The position numbers and the translations under genes were made by a program. The notes beneath the pieces are model-generated. The model did not search any database, was not told the origin of the DNA, and saw only the letters and a list, made by a program, of their open reading frames with translations. From Sarcocystis neurona (lineage: Eukaryota; Apicomplexa; Conoidasida; Eucoccidiorida; Sarcocystidae), in the NCBI GenBank assembly GCA_000727475.1, contig KL647291.1:1186545-1250544 (forward strand): a DNA stretch of 64,000 nt, given 5' to 3'. The stretch's first letter is position 1, and every line of letters begins with the position of its first letter. Positions 62,919 to 64,000 of this stretch are shown piece after piece.

Positions 62919-64000
62919 GGTGAAAAACGGCACTGCCGAAGAACAGCTTGCACAAGTAGGGAAAAACGTAGCACCACCAGCAACGCGAGACGCAGCTGCA
63001 CCCTCGCTTCTTTGCGCGCTGGGAGCAGCAGTAGAAGCTGCCCCAGTTGTAACACTAAAAGCAGCACCAGTGGTCGCAGGAGGCACGTCAGCAGTGCCGC
63101 AAGCAGCAGGGCTCGAGAAAGAGAAACAGAAGCGATGGTTCTCTTTTGTCGGCGGGTGAGCTAGTGGCGCGGTGAACCGGAGCGGCGACAGCGTGGACAG
63201 CAGCCACGACAAGGAAGCAACACCAAGACGAGAAGAAGTCGTTGAGGCATGCGCTGCTGGCGGAGCTGCAGCTGCTGTTAGTGTGCGCGGATTTGCCGTC
63301 GTTGCGGCTGCCCTGCGGCGCGCGTGCTGTGCTTCTCGGGTGTGCAACAGCAGTGCTGCCGCAGACAGAAGGCGATTTGGGCTTCTGGAGAACAACAGAG
63401 TACTCGGCGGGATAAAAGAGAAGCCGAGCGCAAACGGGGTCAGACGCCCTGCTGCAGTAACGACGGGGGACACTGGTGGTGCTGCTGTTGTTGCATTGAC
63501 GCTCGGAGCGTTATGTGATGGGACGAGCAGAGTCAAGGGGTTCTCCCCTTTCTGTGTCGCACTCGCCTTGGGAGAGGGAGACGCCCCAGCGGGAGCAACT
63601 GCTCGTTTTGGCGCTCTCGCGAAGTTAAGAGCCACCGCTGCTGCTGTTGAAGGTAGCGTTTCCGAGACTGCTGCAGCAGGTCCAGCTATTGTTGCATTTG
63701 GCAGCGACAAATGCGACAGCACGGAGCCGATGGGCTCTGCCGCTGTGGCCGCACGTACGCTGTGGAGCAGACGTCCCGCTACCTCATGTATCGACGGCGT
63801 TGTTGCGGCTGGCGCGGCCGGTGCTGGTGCCGCTATTTCTTCTGTTCCTGCCGTAGGAAAGGAAGAAAGAATAGCAGGAGGAGGGGGAGGCTGCCGGGCG
63901 GCCTTCGCGAAGTGGCTGGCCTGCTGCTGCGGGTGTGCAACAACACGACACGGGAGAGATGAGTTCGCGCGGCACGGAGGGTAACACGTTCCAACAAGAG
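62919..64000 (-). other. Open minus frame upstream of the aminopeptidase ATG
   Basis: The frame of the first aminopeptidase exon stays open for about 360 codons to the right edge but contains no ATG. The sequence is Ala/Pro/Thr/Ser-rich (for example TAAAPSAQRSEGAAAS) with one more hydrophobic patch (LSWLLSTL). The plus strand is also open over 63172-63984, so base composition alone may explain it. It may be 5' UTR or promoter, or the N-terminal extension seen in some apicomplexan M1 enzymes if the true start lies off window. Confidence 0.45.

Noticed and set aside
1..64000. tRNA, rRNA, CRISPR, telomeric TTTAGGG arrays, transposase or reverse transcriptase
   Set aside because: Looked for by eye on both strands; none was seen with enough support to report.

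Overview
The window looks like nuclear DNA of a coccidian apicomplexan, most probably Eimeria. It is packed with (CAG/CTG)n triplet tracts read as poly-Gln, poly-Ala or poly-Ser, with (TA)n/(TG)n microsatellite clusters, and with genes of many short exons split by 0.4-3 kb GT-AG introns. No species call is made. Most long open frames are triplet-repeat shadows open in several frames at once, so gene calls here rest on protein family motifs joined by phase-compatible splice sites.

Three genes are well supported. (1) On the + strand, 789-9327 is the 3' part of a farnesyl/polyprenyl diphosphate synthase (FPPS) gene. Its first exons, including the first Asp-rich motif, lie off the left edge, and about 200 residues of Gln/Glu/Ala-rich sequence interrupt the catalytic domain. 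(2) On the - strand, 13916-31633 is a giant LAMMER/CLK-type protein kinase. Its catalytic domain is spread over seven exons and preceded by about 1,600 or more residues of Arg/Ser-rich and homopolymeric sequence. A further open frame at 33393-35448 joins it in phase and could be its true first exon. (3) On the - strand, 46741-62918 is a complete 11-exon M1 zinc aminopeptidase (PepN/PfA-M1 type) of about 980 residues, with GAMEN, HEXXH(X18)E and the catalytic Tyr all present.

Layout: 1-788 is FPPS intron; 789-9327 is FPPS; 9328-13915 is the repeat-rich tail-to-tail interval between FPPS and the kinase; 13916-35448 is the kinase with its possible 5' exon; 35449-42400 is repeat-rich DNA with unresolved minus-strand coding hints; 42400-46740 is an unusually repeat-poor block with no recognised gene; 46741-62918 is the aminopeptidase; 62919-64000 is an open minus frame running off the right edge without an ATG.

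The three genes are not a pathway or operon: isoprenoid synthesis, splicing-factor phosphorylation and peptide (haemoglobin-type or housekeeping) digestion are independent. The most striking shared feature is intron structure. In most introns the donor side carries (TA)n/(TG)n DNA, while the acceptor side carries CTG-type or pyrimidine-rich repeats on the sense strand ending in the CAG acceptor. This suggests that the repeats help to define splice sites.
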